64,000 bases of DNA from assembly GCA_001931875.2 (NCBI GenBank), contig MSJH02000773.1, positions 28,743 to 92,742 of the forward strand, given 5' to 3'. The first letter of the stretch is position 1. The number at the start of each line of letters is the position of its first letter. The notes beneath the pieces were generated by a model, which made no database searches, was not told where the DNA came from, and saw only the letters and a program-made list of their open reading frames with translations. This document shows positions 21,527 to 34,437 of the stretch, piece by piece. The DNA comes from Byssochlamys sp. IMV 00236 (taxonomy: Eukaryota; Ascomycota; Eurotiomycetes; Eurotiales; Thermoascaceae). The translations under genes were made by a program, and so were the position numbers.

Positions 21527-23771
21527 AGTTAGGCACGCAATGTGAAGGGCAGAGATAGATGCCCCCAGAGCAACGAGCCGATCAAGTCGGATATAGCGAT
21601 GCAAGAGAAAGATAACGAACTCCAATCACGCTGGGAAGAAAGAGAGAGGATGTTATATAGCGTTGTGAGATCGATTGACAGCTTCACGAGTGCAAGTAGT
21701 ACACCCAAAGAGGGAGGCAGTAGGGGGAGCCAGATGTCAAGAAGGAAAGGGACGCGGCCATGTTCGAAGAACATTATATACTCAGGCACAAATGCTAGCT
21801 CCGGTCTATGGGAGAATGAAATCGAGTCGAGGCATCCGCAGGCAACTAGTAGAAGGGAAGGGTGAGAAGGAAAAAAGGATTATAAGAAAGTGCACCTCGA
21901 CCGACAACGGGGCTCATCACCACAACAGTGGATCAGATTCGTTTGGCCAGCTCATTTGGTTCCTGCAGACATAAATCCACCAGCCACAATGGCACCCCAG
22001 TTAGATGAGCCTGGAGACAATAAGGTATGTCATTCTGCGTTGAAAAAGATGGTCATTGGATGTGATTGGACGTTCCCCAGGCACCAGCACCCTCGGAGAA
22101 GGATATGGAGCGGATGGATGCACGGCCACAGTGAAGTTCCTGTAAGTCGTATTTGCCACATAGAATTTATGGCCGTCAGGCGGAAAAGTCGAAACATCCA
22201 GGGAATAGAGGGTGCAGGTGTCTGTCTGGGTCTGCGCCTCATCTCAAGACCCCCAAGACTCTCAAGACCCTCAGGACCCTGGTGGATACCAGAAACCATT
22301 TCGACTCGAATGGATCGTCAATTCCTAAGGTAATTTCTCCCGCCTCACTCCAAGGCAAACAGCTATGCCCTGAAGATGGTGAACATTCGGCGAGTACGGG
22401 GTTTGGACGGGTGCGATAATGATTCCGCTCCGAGTCCAGACTTTGACGACCCCGGGCGATAAGCGTCAATTCGTCGGGAGAGATGTGGAAAACGAATGCG
22501 CAGGTTGCGGGGATAGGTATGCCTTGTGATCAGCCTAGTAAAGAGGGACACCTACTCCGTAGAAGATCATTTGGTCCAGACCGATCATTTGGTCCAGACC
22601 GTACCGGCCCATCTGATCTTTCATTCCCTCATCGTCGAATATAACAAGCTACGCAATCCAAGGTGCTCGTGTCTGTGTCGTTAACGGTTGCCGCTATCCC
22701 CGAGACGTCATCATACTTGCTGCTAGGCCAACAAGAGAAAGCGTTCGAGCAGAGGCGGAAGATCCTCATAATCATGCTCTCTCTAAGTATCTGTCACGGG
22801 GTCCCCTTACAACTTCAAGATGGAGCACATCCAAGAGGATTTTGTATGTCTAGGAGAGCGTGTCCTCTTATATTCTTCGATTGCGTCGTGACAATGTTCA
22901 GTTGGTGGGAGTAAACATGCTTACGGCAGGGTGGCCTGAGCTCTTCGTTTCGAAGATCCTTCTTCCCTAGCTGTGACACCCCAATGTATTCGCAACAATT
23001 GACCACACAAGGGAAGAGTTCTCCGAGGTTTGAATCTAGACCTGGAACAAAGTCGGATGGTCGAAGAACATCTCGGGGTCACACAGTGATCCGTCCTCAC
23101 ATCGGCTAGGTCTGTGTAATTTGCGTCATCAGTTTGAGAGTCGCCAGAAAGCTATCAGGAGAAACGATAGCCAATTAAACAACCTGCGCTTGGCCACCTA
23201 GACAATCGGTTTCTGTAAAACACCGATTTAGGGATTGTTGAGATCCGATGCGCGCCGGGACCTAATGTTCGGGGAGATTGGAGAAACGCCTTGTGGGACG
23301 TGGGTTCACTTAATGTTCCGGACCGCGCAGATCCTACAAGTAGCATGCATCCTGTTAGGCACCCGGGACCTGGTACCTGATTTCGCGTGACCCCTAAGTT
23401 GAGGTCACCTAATGAAATGGCCTGTTTCAACTGTCCTGGTAGGAACAAGAGATACCCCTGGTCAGAGACCTGAGCTTCATTCGTACTCCATCTGGGTGAG
23501 AAGGATATGAACTGCGCCTCGTGCAGGGTATGAGGGTGCTAGCTGTCTAGTCAAATCGTCGGCTATCGAAAACACATGAAGCACGGACTGGGGGTTGTTG
23601 ATGAATGGATCCATGATGGATGGATGGATGATGATGATGGCTGCCTACCTAGGTTAGACACCGAGTTTGCAGTCTAATCAGTTAAGTATATGAAACTGCA
23701 CCGTTTATCATTCATCAAGAGAGATCCCCATTCAACGAGCAGCCAATCATAACCTGTTCACATCTTCTCCA
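21527..23771. other. Spacer with unplaced short exon-like segments
   Basis: Intron-like signals appear on the plus strand (ATG at 21989, GTATGT donor at 22025, CCCCAG acceptor ending 22080, GTAAGT near 22142), but no continuous frame of useful length can be built. TACTCCGTA occurs at 22553-22561, immediately before an 18-bp tandem duplication. A GGAT/GATG simple repeat occupies about 23600-23640. The interval may contain a decayed gene or a non-coding transcript. Confidence 0.35.
22565..22600. repeat. Two perfect tandem copies of an 18-bp unit
   Basis: The unit GATCATTTGGTCCAGACC occurs at 22565-22582 and again directly at 22583-22600. Each copy contains the small dyad GGTC-CA-GACC. The length is a multiple of three, but no reading frame around it is supported. 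Confidence 0.85.
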
Positions 23772-23842
23772 GCATCATTGGTCTAGTGGTAGAATTCGTC
23801 GTTGCCATCGACGAGGCCCGTGTTCGATTCACGGATGATGCA
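23772..23842 (+). tRNA. tRNA-Gly (anticodon GCC)
   Basis: A 71-nt cloverleaf without an intron. The acceptor stem pairs GCATCAT with ATGATGC, the D-arm contains GGTCTAGTGGTAGAATTC (A box), the anticodon arm is CGTCG-TTGCCAT-CGACG with anticodon GCC, and the T arm has GTTCGATTC (B box). No CCA is encoded, as expected in a nuclear genome. Confidence 0.96.
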
Positions 23843-24465
23843 ATAGAACCACCAATTTGCTTTTTTGCTTCTGCCGCTCTTTGTTTTTGAATCCGGGATG
23901 ATCAATTCCAGCATTGACACAGCCAGGGTGACTTTGTAGCGATATGCTGTGGCTTAGATAGCTCACAAAGAGCTATGATTGCAAGTGCTGACAGCGTGTC
24001 TGCCTCCCGAGTTCCGACTGTTTTGTTTTGGTTTGTTTTGTTTTCTGTGGCTTTGTGCCTTGCTGCCTGGATCGGTCCTCCTCCACGTGACGATATATCA
24101 TCTGTGTCTTGGCGTCGGAGATCCCACTTATTCAACCGGAAAACAACCTCCAGTTCAGACCGTAAAGATACCTCCTCTGGTAGTGTAGTATCCTTCAGTC
24201 ATCTATCAAATAGTGACAGGTCCCCTGATACGCTTCTTCCCCTGTTGAGCGGTGACCAAGACGCACAATGGTCTTACAGCGGAGCGGGGCAGCTTGAGCG
24301 GGATCCAAATATATATTGTGAAGAGGTAAGCCTCTCTCAGATGCACAGCTTCCTAAGCAACAAGGAGAGAAATGGGCTACAGAGTACTTGAACTCTGATG
24401 GTTGCAATATCTTCTTGCTAAATCTTTACCTGTCTTATCAGTCACCAACGAGGAAACCTCATATC
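23843..24465. other. Spacer upstream of atg5
   Basis: A 138-codon open frame (23975-24391) ends 75 nt before the atg5 start; it begins with a hydrophobic stretch but shows no motif. This is most likely atg5 promoter and leader. Confidence 0.45.
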
Positions 24466-25592
24466 ATGACGAATCAGACCTTGCCTCTGAATGCTATACA
24501 GCAAAAGATATGGGAGGGGAGACTCCCCCTGGAAATAGTCCTTTCTCCACCAGAGTGTCGAACGTACGACCAGGCTGATTCATATCTCGTAATGACATTC
24601 TATTTCCTAGAGAGTGTCGCAGTTATGCTCATATCTTTGCTACAGATATCGTACCCACGACTGTCATATCTCCCCTCCTTGTTACCTAGGTTGCATGCAT
24701 TTTTCTCGTCCTCACTGATAGAACCTGACACAAAGGCCCATGAAGGCTGGTTCTCATTCGAGGGAGTGCCTCTAAAGTGGCATTATCCAGTCGGACTTCT
24801 CTATGATCTCTATGCTGGTGCCGATCCACCTTCGAAGGCCGGCGGAGATGAGCACCCATCTCATCCTGGAGACGACGAAAATAATCGACCGCTTCCATGG
24901 CGGCTGACTGTGCATTTCAGCGACTGGCCTCATGAAGATCTTGTCAGGCTCGATGCGGATGGGATGGTCATGCACGACGCTTTCATTAACAGTGTCAAGG
25001 AGGCCGACTTCCTTCGAAATGGAAATGCCAAGGGAATCATGAGTCTCTCCAAAGAAGACTCGTCCGGTCTCTGGAAAGCCGTGCAAGAGAGTAAGTGCTT
25101 ATATAAGTTCCCTTTGTTTTGGCGATCCTCTACCTATCATAATATAAATACATTCCGGCTTGTTCAAGACGATAAAGTAGCATTCTAACCCCCCAGACAG
25201 ATGACTTATCTTCCTATCAACGGATATCCAGCATTCTACTTCCGCCTCTATCCCAGCCATTCCGCAATGTCCCAATTCGAATATTCCTCCCTCTCCCGCC
25301 TGACTCTGGATCCCCATCGCTCAAAGTCCTCCAGTCACCTCTTCCGCCAATAGCAATGGCGTCCACATCCAGCAACCCGCGCAGTTCCATCATCGGCACC
25401 CAAACTCAGACGATCGGTACAGCACTGCATTCTCTTCTTCCCAATCTATTTCCTAGCCGGAGGATTCCCGTGCTCGCGAAACCGGTTCTCCATGGTGCGG
25501 TCGTGCCGATGTCTGCCCCAATAGAAGAGGTAGTTAGGAGTTCCGCATATGGTGATGGATGGGCGGCAATTGTGATCTCAATGGTTGGGTAG
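24466..25592 (+). CDS. atg5: Autophagy protein Atg5
   Basis: Atg5 is conjugated to Atg12 and, with Atg16, acts as the E3-like complex for Atg8 lipidation at the autophagosome. The exons are 24466-24588, 24646-25090 and 25201-25592 (319 residues), all in phase; introns are 57 and 110 nt. The frame starts [18 protein letters not shown]. Conserved segments are [71 protein letters not shown] with the expected Atg12-acceptor lysine at about residue 159, [16 protein letters not shown], and the C-terminal [14 protein letters not shown] and [15 protein letters not shown]. The acceptor at 25200 uses the second of two nearby AGs, the only one that keeps frame. Confidence 0.97.
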
Positions 25593-26373
25593 GTCGAGTA
25601 ATGAACCAAGACCTGTTTGTGCATATGAATGTCTACTTTCTTCCTCTTCTACTAGACACACGCAGCATACTATGCCGCATTTAAAGCTTTCATATTCCAT
25701 ATATTTCTTTTTTTTTTGGATTCCCGACTATGTGAGCTCTGTGCATATTGCCTTTGGATGGATGGATCATCTGGATCATAGCGGAGGATGCGATTGACTT
25801 GGATGGGTGAACTAGTCATCCTTCTGTCTCATAGAGCCCTGTTTGTTACAGCCCAGCAGGGAGGTAGAACCAAGAGATGACACCGATAACCCGGTCTGGC
25901 CAGTAGACATGTGAATATAACCGCTGTGGCTGAAGCTGGCGCTTACTTTCCCTGTTCCGTCCCTTGACTACTGGACAAGGGGGAGATGAAGATCCTTCAA
26001 GGCGAGAAATTACAGTTCTCCTATTCCCTTTTGTCTTACAGGAGCAATGTGTTTGAAGATTCATAACTCTGCTGGTATTCAGTCGCACCCTGGCGTTCAT
26101 AGTTCGGTATTGCTACCATCTGGTAATATATCTAGTAAGGACCAGTTTCCCTCCAAGATACAAGAATACATATGTAGTAAACAAAAGAGCGCTCAGGGAG
26201 GGAGGCCCGCCAATCCCATTTTACCCGGACATAAGTGGCTGTGTAATGGAAAGTGTCAGATATGGATTCAATCATAAAACAAATATGTTCAGTTGCAGAT
26301 CAGATATAATGAGATTCGTGAGGGTATATTGGTATCGTATCGTCGTAACAACGTAAATAAGGAAAAATAAGAA
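25593..26373. other. Spacer between atg5 and the Boi-like gene (3' ends)
   Basis: The two genes converge here, so the interval is two 3' flanks. The open frame at 26047-26277 shows no motif. Nothing else is supported. Confidence 0.5.
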
Positions 26374-28910
26374 TCAGACATTGTTGCCATTGACCTGGAT
26401 GGAGTCACCGTCTTCCTTTCCACGTTTGAGAGCCTTGGCCAGCATGAGCTCTCGCATCCAGTCGATCCGCTCATCCCTTGTCTTTACTGCGAAGTGGTGA
26501 GATTTGCCGTTGGTGAAGATCGCCTTGCGATCCACCGTGGCAGTGTTGTTGGTGGAAGGGATCAGGGAGAAAGCAAACGCGGCTTCATCGATCGTGTTTT
26601 CCCTACGTTTCAACACGGTCTTCTTGAAAGCAGCGGTCAGCTTGGAGCTGGACGCAAGCGAGGAGCAAGCAACAGCATAGTCGTCCACGTCGATATACTC
26701 TAGGGCTTTGGAGTCACGCCGAGAGTCCCGCTCATCGGCATACATGGAGAGCTGAGTGCCCTTCAGTACGAAGTGGTGGTCTTCCCACTCGTGGCGCAAG
26801 AGACGTGTCGTCTTGCGCTTCTTCATCCAGCCGCTGTGGGTGACATCGTTGGCATTGCGTGGAGCATATGTGAATGGGCTTCTACCATGATTCGTTGCTC
26901 GAGGAGTACGGCTGAGATCTTCTGGGGTCTCGATGGGGTCATACACATCGGTTTCATCCAGACGGTCGAGGGTGGGGACATTCTGGGAAGTATTCCTGCG
27001 ATGGTTGTCAACCTTAGTTGACGATGGTCGCTGAATAGGATCATGCCTGGGCATTAAGTCAGAGCCGAAACGCATGTCGGGCGGCACAGACTGAGACTCC
27101 TGGCGGGGTATAGGACCAAGAGGCACAGCAGTGATGGGGACGTCCATCTCTGAGAATGGAGTACCCTGCCGATATACAGACTCCTGACGGTAGTACTCTG
27201 AAGGCGACATCATCGAGCCATAATTAGGTTGGTTATGAGAGACTGGAGTGGCTCCCTGAGGTGAGAATGGACGTCTCTTGTGCAATACGGAAGGGGTAAT
27301 AGTGCGTTGTGCTGAGAGCGTCGCAGAGAAGCTCCCAGGTGCCGGGTTTCCGTTCATTGATGGGATCCTCAGTTTCGGAAGATTACGCAGGTTCTCAGTC
27401 AGAGTGACATTTGTCTTGACGGAATCTGGCGAGTCTGCAACTGGAGACGCAAACGCTTCTGCAGGGGGGCTCGCAGGGTTGTTGACTGGTTGCAGTCGGT
27501 TCAGATGCTGAAAGTTGAGGAACTGGCGCACATTCTCCTGGGGATCCCGCTTTTGGACTTCACTGAGCTTCTGCTCTGATATTTGGAACTCAGGAGTGTT
27601 AGGCCCAAGCACATCGGACGATGCGACAATAGACGGTGACATATCCGACTTGCTTTGGCGGACGAGGTTCGGTGCTGTAGCGGGATTCCCTGGGTCACCA
27701 GTGAGGATGCTGCCGCCAGAGAGAGACTCGAGAGACTCTATAGGTAGGTCTTGAGCCAGTCGAGCGAGCTTGCGCTGCTGCCTCTGCCATTTGGGACAGT
27801 CTCTGCCCTTAGAGCAGCTGTGAATCTTCGGGAGTAACTGCTCAATGGCAACTATAGACGCCGACTCACCAGGGCGCACATCCTCCGTGTTGCGACGGTG
27901 GTGACGATGCTTTCGTCGGCGCTCCCTGGTTGGAGTGTCGGCATTCTTGTCGTCCGACGATGGGGAACCGTTGTACTCTTGGCGTGGAGGTGTAGAGGAG
28001 TGGTGAGATGCAGGCTGAGAGCTGCTCCTCGACGACTCTGGCGGGGACTGTCGCGAGACGCTGTTTTCCTGGGCCCCGCCATTTCGGAGCTGTTGGATAG
28101 AGTTCATCAGACGGCGCCTCTTACCGAATGAATGGATCTCTAGTTCTTTCAGGTCCTCCGCTTGAAGCTCAAGCAGAATTGCACCAGAGATGTCATTGAT
28201 GAAGAACTTTTCAACAATGCTCTCATCGAAGTCGGAGTCCTGCAGCCATTTCACAACGTCTGTGGGAGTCCAGCTCCCAACATCCGTTTCATGTGATTCA
28301 ATCGCAGGTTGCGATATCGTGGGTTGCCTGGAATACTCATTCCGCAGTGATATTTGATTCCGGGCTGCTTCGACTGCTGATGTAGACGGCCCAAGACCAA
28401 CGGCAGGGCTGACTGGGGAGGAGTCCTCGAGGATAAAGTCTACCTCGAAAGATGACTTGATATCTGAGCCATCCAGCGAAGATCGGAAGAGATGTGGCCC
28501 GACCGGGCCCATGACGGGCTTTTCATCAAAGTGGAACTGAAACTGATCTAGTCCTGTGGAACCGGGAGTCTGGACCTCCTCTGTAGACACCGTTGAGATA
28601 CTCTTTGTTGCCAGCTGGAAAGGGCTCCGTTAGTCTAGATTTCCAGTGACAAGGTGATTTGCTGGAACTTACACTTCCCCGTGGGGAATCAGCAGCGTAG
28701 AGCTCGACATAGTCTTCATCATAGTCAGTGTCGAAAATCTCCGTTACGTTGGAGAGAGGTCGTTGTGGCGTCGAACTCCTGGGGTTCAGAAATGAACCTA
28801 TGTCGCCAGTTTGCAGTACTTGCAAGCTCGACCGGTGTCCTGTTTCGACAGCCTGTATCAATGTTAGGAAGGCCAGCATGTTCAGACAAGAACGTAGATA
28901 TGCATACCAT
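26374..28910 (-). CDS. Boi-type cell polarity protein with SAM and PH domains
   Basis: The model is 28908-28910, 28673-28852 and 26374-28614 (807 residues). The first coding exon is just the ATG; its 55-nt intron has a GTATGC donor, a CTAAC branch site and an ACAG acceptor. A SAM domain lies at about 175-239 (WTPTDVVKWLQDSDFDESIV), and a PH domain at about 655-790 (GWMKKRKTTRLLRHEWEDHHFVLKGTQLSMY is its core, ending DWMRELMLAKAL). A Pro/Ser-rich disordered middle joins them. Yeast Boi1/Boi2 have SH3, SAM and PH domains and link Cdc42 polarity to exocytosis; I see no SH3 here. An acidic segment (DTDYDEDYVELY) follows the N-terminus. If the intron is ignored, an in-frame ATG at 28879 would replace the start with MLAFLTLIQ. 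Confidence 0.87.
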
Positions 28911-31900
28911 TTTGCGTGTCACGACCAGGGGGCCGTAATAGAAGGTCTATCCCAGACGAACAATGTGAGGGTAATCTTTTGCGCTAGCAATGAAGATGAC
29001 AGGAGCCGTCCGTGGCGATACTTGCTTCAACAGGATGGAAGAGTAAAGGGAACAAGAGACTTTACACTTTGAAATATACACTCGAGGGAAACTATACATG
29101 AGCGATGGAAAGCAGAGTTTTAAAGCACGATGTGGGGTAAAACGGCTGAGGAAACAGAGGGTGGATTTTGCACGTTATATGTACATACATGGCTTTCCAG
29201 GTCTCTTCTGAATATTGGGATAGCGCGGTAACTTCCATAAGCTAGGACGCCTAGGACTCTGCAGATTCGACAAGATTGTGACGAATTGCGGTAGTACTGT
29301 GAGGCTTGCATTAAGCGGATGAAACGAACCCAGCGATGGATGAGATTGCAGAGCTCTTCTTGTCTACCCTTGTCTGCTCCACGCTGGTTGGCGTATCATT
29401 TTCGAGATTTAATTATGGCTCTCTCGGCACGGAGCGGCGGGAGGATCCTACATGCTTCTGCAAGCTCGTTGGATGGACTTCGAGAATTTCCGCCTGTCGC
29501 TGGGCGCGTTACTGAGCATTATTGAAGGAGGTTGTGATGCGGGCGGATAGAGAATGGTCCTGACAGGTCAGACGGCGTGCAGCTAAAAGCGCCCAGCACG
29601 CCCGTCGACCGTTCAGAGAGCCAGTCTACGCGCCGAGTCCAGCATCCCTGAAGCGCTAATGGCCTCAGCGTGCAGCAGAAAAAGAAAATGAAGACTCTGA
29701 ATGATCAACGACTGGACAGACAGCGGTATTCTAGTGCAGTAGCTCGAGTGACGAGCAGAATCACCCCGACTGGCGATCGATACCTCTCCGCCAGTCTGCT
29801 CGTTGCGATAGGATCACGCTCAGTAACCACCCGATTTGGCCGCAATGTCGATAAATATAGCTAACTTGGGAAGAATTGATCTCCATTTTCCTGCATGCAT
29901 GCCGTTAATAATATCTCTCAGAATAGCATAATTCGATCTCCAGTCAAACCTGCCAGCCACCAGTCATTCACTGAATAAGCATCTATGCATACTTCCTTAA
30001 CTTAGTGGACTCATTATCTCCTTCCAAGATGCTATACATCAGCGGTGACGAATGAAAGGCTGTAAAGAGAGGACTCTTCAGAAGCGAAAACTCAAGGTTA
30101 CGCTATCCAGTGCCATCATGTCATGTTTCGTTCTGGAGTGGTCGATGGCAGGCAGAGTCAAATGTCACCTGTAGGAACTTTGCTAGTGTGGTGCTGAGCG
30201 ATATCGCAACCCCAGAGAGAAGCAATTAATACAGTGCGTTCCAAAAATTGCAACAAGCGATCGAGAATCAACTGATCTCTGTGTCTGCATCAATTCCGCT
30301 TGGGATCGGCAAGAATCATGGCGATCCTCGACTGTGCCGATTGCCGCCCGATATCTAGTGTCCGTTGTGAAGGAAGATCCTCTCCACGAGGACATGCTTC
30401 CTTTCCATGGATCCGCAGCAGATGAATAGGGCGAAACAATTGCAGCCTGTAAAGATAAAGGCGAGTGTAGCATCGAAGTTCGTCTCGGATTTGGCCGTGG
30501 GGATCGGCAGTTGCTAGCAAAGTAGCGTCTTGTTGCCGCCCAGGGTCACGGGGGATCTCAATAGCAGCCCGATCTGGTAGTCACATGGCTGGGAAACCAA
30601 CCCGGTTTTTCTCTACGTACGCAGCCCGATGGTGCAAATGTTCTTCGCAAAGATGGCCTTGATAGGGGTATCCAGCAATAAAAGAAGCCTGATGGAAGAA
30701 GCCAGTCAGGGTCTTTTTCGCCTCACATTTATGCACCTCTAGTCGTTTTGGGTTGGTTTGAACGAGCAATTTTCACCCTTCTGCTCAATTGATTTGTTCA
30801 ATAATGACTAACTACCCTGCAGAAAAACCTCATTAATTTTATATTACATGGCCCAAGCTTCCATTAGTCGCCCATCATAAGATCACCGCTGCGCCACTTT
30901 CCGCTGATTCTGGGCAGCATCGATACTACTCCCTATCAGTGCGGGGTTGTCCTTGTCTTATGATGTCTACGGAGTATATAACCAGGAATAATCTTCCAGC
31001 CGAGGTAGACGCCTCTGGAGCTGGGACCTCTAGGCGTCAGATGAGTGCATGTCACTTCAGCGCGAGCAAGGTACCAGCAGCGAATCCAAATGTCACTGTT
31101 CGAGGGAATTGGACAGTGCGTGCCATGCGGAGGAGCCGGTGGTGACATCGGAGGGGGACAAAAGTACAACTTGGGCACCAGCCATTTTCCACGAAGGGCA
31201 TATGCTGGGGTTCGTCCAGTTACTCTTCATACTATGGTCGTTCGTCTTTCTTCACCGCTCCTATCTGTCTGATTTTGATGGCTGGGAACCGGCGGTCTAG
31301 TAATTAAATATTGAGATCTCCTGGAAAGATAGTAGTTGCGCTTTTTGTCATGTTGCGAAGCACGTTTCGGACCTTCACGATCATCCAAACAGTAAGTCGC
31401 TGCCTAGGAGAAAATCATGGTGGAGAAATGAAACAACTAGATAGGTATCGCACACGCACTCGTAAGTTCTAACATCGAGGGCCGATCCGATCTACGGAGG
31501 GGTTTTATCGATCATCGCGATCGGCATAATGCATACTCTGCGGCACAAATCTACTCTGTAAGTAGACTACTCTTGTAAATTAATGAACATTATTTTATCC
31601 ACTCATTGAAGCTATCATCGGACATTATTCATGCACCGTCCTCTATCAAGTCTATATAGTTGGCTATGAAATCCCAGTTGTGAATATTCCGGCCGCGTTT
31701 CGCTCTATACTACACGCGACTCATTATTCTGGTTTCCATATGATAGAATCGATGAAATTTAACACGTTCTTGACACCTTGGGCAATGATTTATTTTCGTT
31801 TAATATCCTATATTACCACCCTCCTATTTCGGAAGCGGGGTTCGACACCCAATATCCCTCTCATCCCCTCATCTCCTAGAAATTAGAACTGGTCATATGT

Positions 31901-32859
31901 CTACCAGTGCTATGTACAGTACTTACTAAATGCTAGTACGTACTTTCAGAGATACCTCTATCCGCACCGTAGGATCCGTGCAACCTAATTCCCTCCGCTG
32001 ACAATTTATTATTACTTACGGAGTAGTTAGATAGTGCTATCAGACTACTAACCAAAGAGAAGAAAAAAGCAAAATACAAACCAAACCCCTCTTCAGATCT
32101 GACGAACTCATTGACCGGACTATTCCGAGATTCGCGAACTAAGTTAAAAAGGCTTTCTTTCCAAGAATGCATGCATGTAAAGTTAAAGCTTTGGTTCTGG
32201 TGGAGTAACTAACTGAACTACTAACAGTATTAATTAATGCGCTTGAACTGAATGGAGTTAGTTGTAAGTATACAAGTCCATCAGCGGGACGGGTAAGTAT
32301 GTTCCGTAGCCGGGAGGTCCGCAGTTCGTACCATGGATTTTAACGAGTTTTACGAGTCGCTGTGGGTAGGAAACTATATAGTATATGGAGTGCGGATAGT
32401 AGGTAGTTATGAGGTCTTTTTCATCTGCTGCCAAGAAACGCCATGGGTGATGCTGCAGGAAATTAAGTGGAAGTTGAATTAATGCGACTGTTTTGTGTCA
32501 TGTTGTAGTATTGTGTGAGATGTGTTTTAGACTAGGCTTTCTTGTTGGAAGCGGGTCCTTTAATATCGTGTTACTCTGTATATATGTGGTAGTTCTGGCT
32601 CTTGATATCTTTATGCAATTATGGATATAAAATCATGACATCTATTCGGTTTACAGCGCACTCCCTCGCAGACCTTATTAATTGACATATTCTGTCTTGC
32701 CTATGTTCGATTATGGGGCGCTACGACGTATTCCAAGAAGTCTAGATGGAACCGAGATACTAAGACACCGAGTTTGTGAGCTTTAGACGATGCAGAGGTC
32801 AAAAGTTATCTATTTCAATGATCGGATATGTTCTCCAGTCGAAGGAAGAGAGATACGTA

Positions 32860-33725
32860 CCATGTCAAAGTCCTTCTTGGTGAAGTCGCAAGTGAGGCTT
32901 GATGTTCTGGATGGTCTCGACTCCTCTTCTACAAGGTAGACATCCTTGCATCAACATCAAACAGATATGAGTAAAGTTTGGTGGCGAGGGTGCCGTAGCC
33001 AAAACTTTTCCGCATTGGGAATGTGAGACGGAAAATTGGATGATATATCATGTCCTTTTGCCTGAGGCACTCCGCTATGCCGTTATCCAGCGGTCGAGAC
33101 TTTATTAAAGAGCGGGCTGGGGAGTCAGTTGTTAATCTGTGGTGCACCGTACCAGGGATGCGCTACACTTAAATGCCAACATTGGAGGTTTTTCTGTCTT
33201 GACAGTAAACCTCCTGGATAGCGGGAAGTAGTACCGGTCCCATGATCCTGTTTCTGTTGTTGAGAACGTCGCATAGTCTCTAGTCCTGGGGGAATGGGAA
33301 AAAAAGGACAGAGTCTTCTCAACAATGTCAGTGCGCCAGTACTCTAGACTTCAGACGATTTCCCTCTATGAAGATTTTTGCCCTGACGAAGAGGATGAAC
33401 GTAGGATACACGCCTAAAAGCGTCATTACTTTCCATCTCCTTGTCCATCACCAAATTGAGATCTCCATAGATCGCCTCATCTTGAACGATTAATTAATTA
33501 CTTACCAACCGGCCCATGCCGGAACAATGCGATGCTACTCCTTCCCCCGTGGGAACGAGCCGGGGGGAAGTCGATAATACGGTTGCTGCAGCCGAGGAGC
33601 CCAGTCAATCTGAAATTGTTGCTAATTATGTCCATTTTCCCTTTCCTCACGAAAGGGTGGTCGGGGATTGGCTGGTAGGCCATAAAGAGTGTTAACTGCA
33701 GATGGTTATTATTAGCAAAATGCAC
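32860..33725 (-). pseudogene. Possible decayed protein-coding gene
   Basis: Four minus-strand pieces look coding but cannot be joined into one frame. One at 33506-33725 runs to FRHGPVG at a GTAAGT donor. One at about 33344-33490 includes NEAIYGDLNLVMDKEMESN. One at 33132-33287, after a pyrimidine-rich acceptor, includes DYATFSTTETGSWDRYYFPL. One at about 32860-33147 includes KSFGYGTLATKLYSYLFD and, after a frame change, VYLVEEESRPSRTSSL. Stops and shifts separate them, and the first possible intron would be only about 26 nt. I do not recognise the family. It could instead be chance open frames. Confidence 0.3.
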
Positions 33726-34437
33726 CCAATGCAGATAGAATTAGGGCTGTCGAGCCATCTGCAGCCCAGGTACCAACCAAAACAGGGAAATTAACAGCAT
33801 TTGACATGGGCGGTTAAATGCTGCTAATTAAGGAGCATCGGCCATCTTATCACATCGTCCGAGCGTCTTTTCACGCGAGTTTGGCTGTTGTTTCCCCCCC
33901 GCCTCGAGCCTGCACGGACGGGACTAAATTAGCCTATCTGTATGATGTACTGTACCAAGCCGGCAAGGTTAAGCAGGTTAATAATTAATCAAATTAAATC
34001 AAATTAAATCAACTAGACTAAACTAAACTAAACTAAAAGTCATCCATCACACTTCAGTTCCGTTGGCTGCGGGCTTCCCGTGCTGCATGGCATGGGGCGC
34101 TCCCACGGACCACGCCGTTCTGGATATCATCCAATCCAGCCTGGAGAAGATGGAAGCTTGGCATGCACTTTGATCTCACGCTATGCTCATAATCTCCTCG
34201 TGCAAAAAGCCCTGGTTCTCTCTACAAAACGAGTTTCCACTCTCGTGCTTTGGACTTGCTGTTATTGGGCATTCCTGCCAAACGAGGTCCTCCAGTACTC
34301 CCTCCCTCCAGCCCCCGGATGGAGTCGGGGATGCACGATAGGCGGAATCTAGAGTGACCTCCGTCCTTGTCGACTTGAACTGCTAAGTTAGTCAACTGTT
34401 CCATTCAAGATCGGACATCGTTCTGTGCGCAATAATA

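Noticed and set aside
23975..24391. 138-codon open frame ahead of atg5, starting with a hydrophobic stretch
   Set aside because: It shows no motif, ends 75 nt before atg5 and lies where the atg5 leader should be; more likely untranslated sequence.
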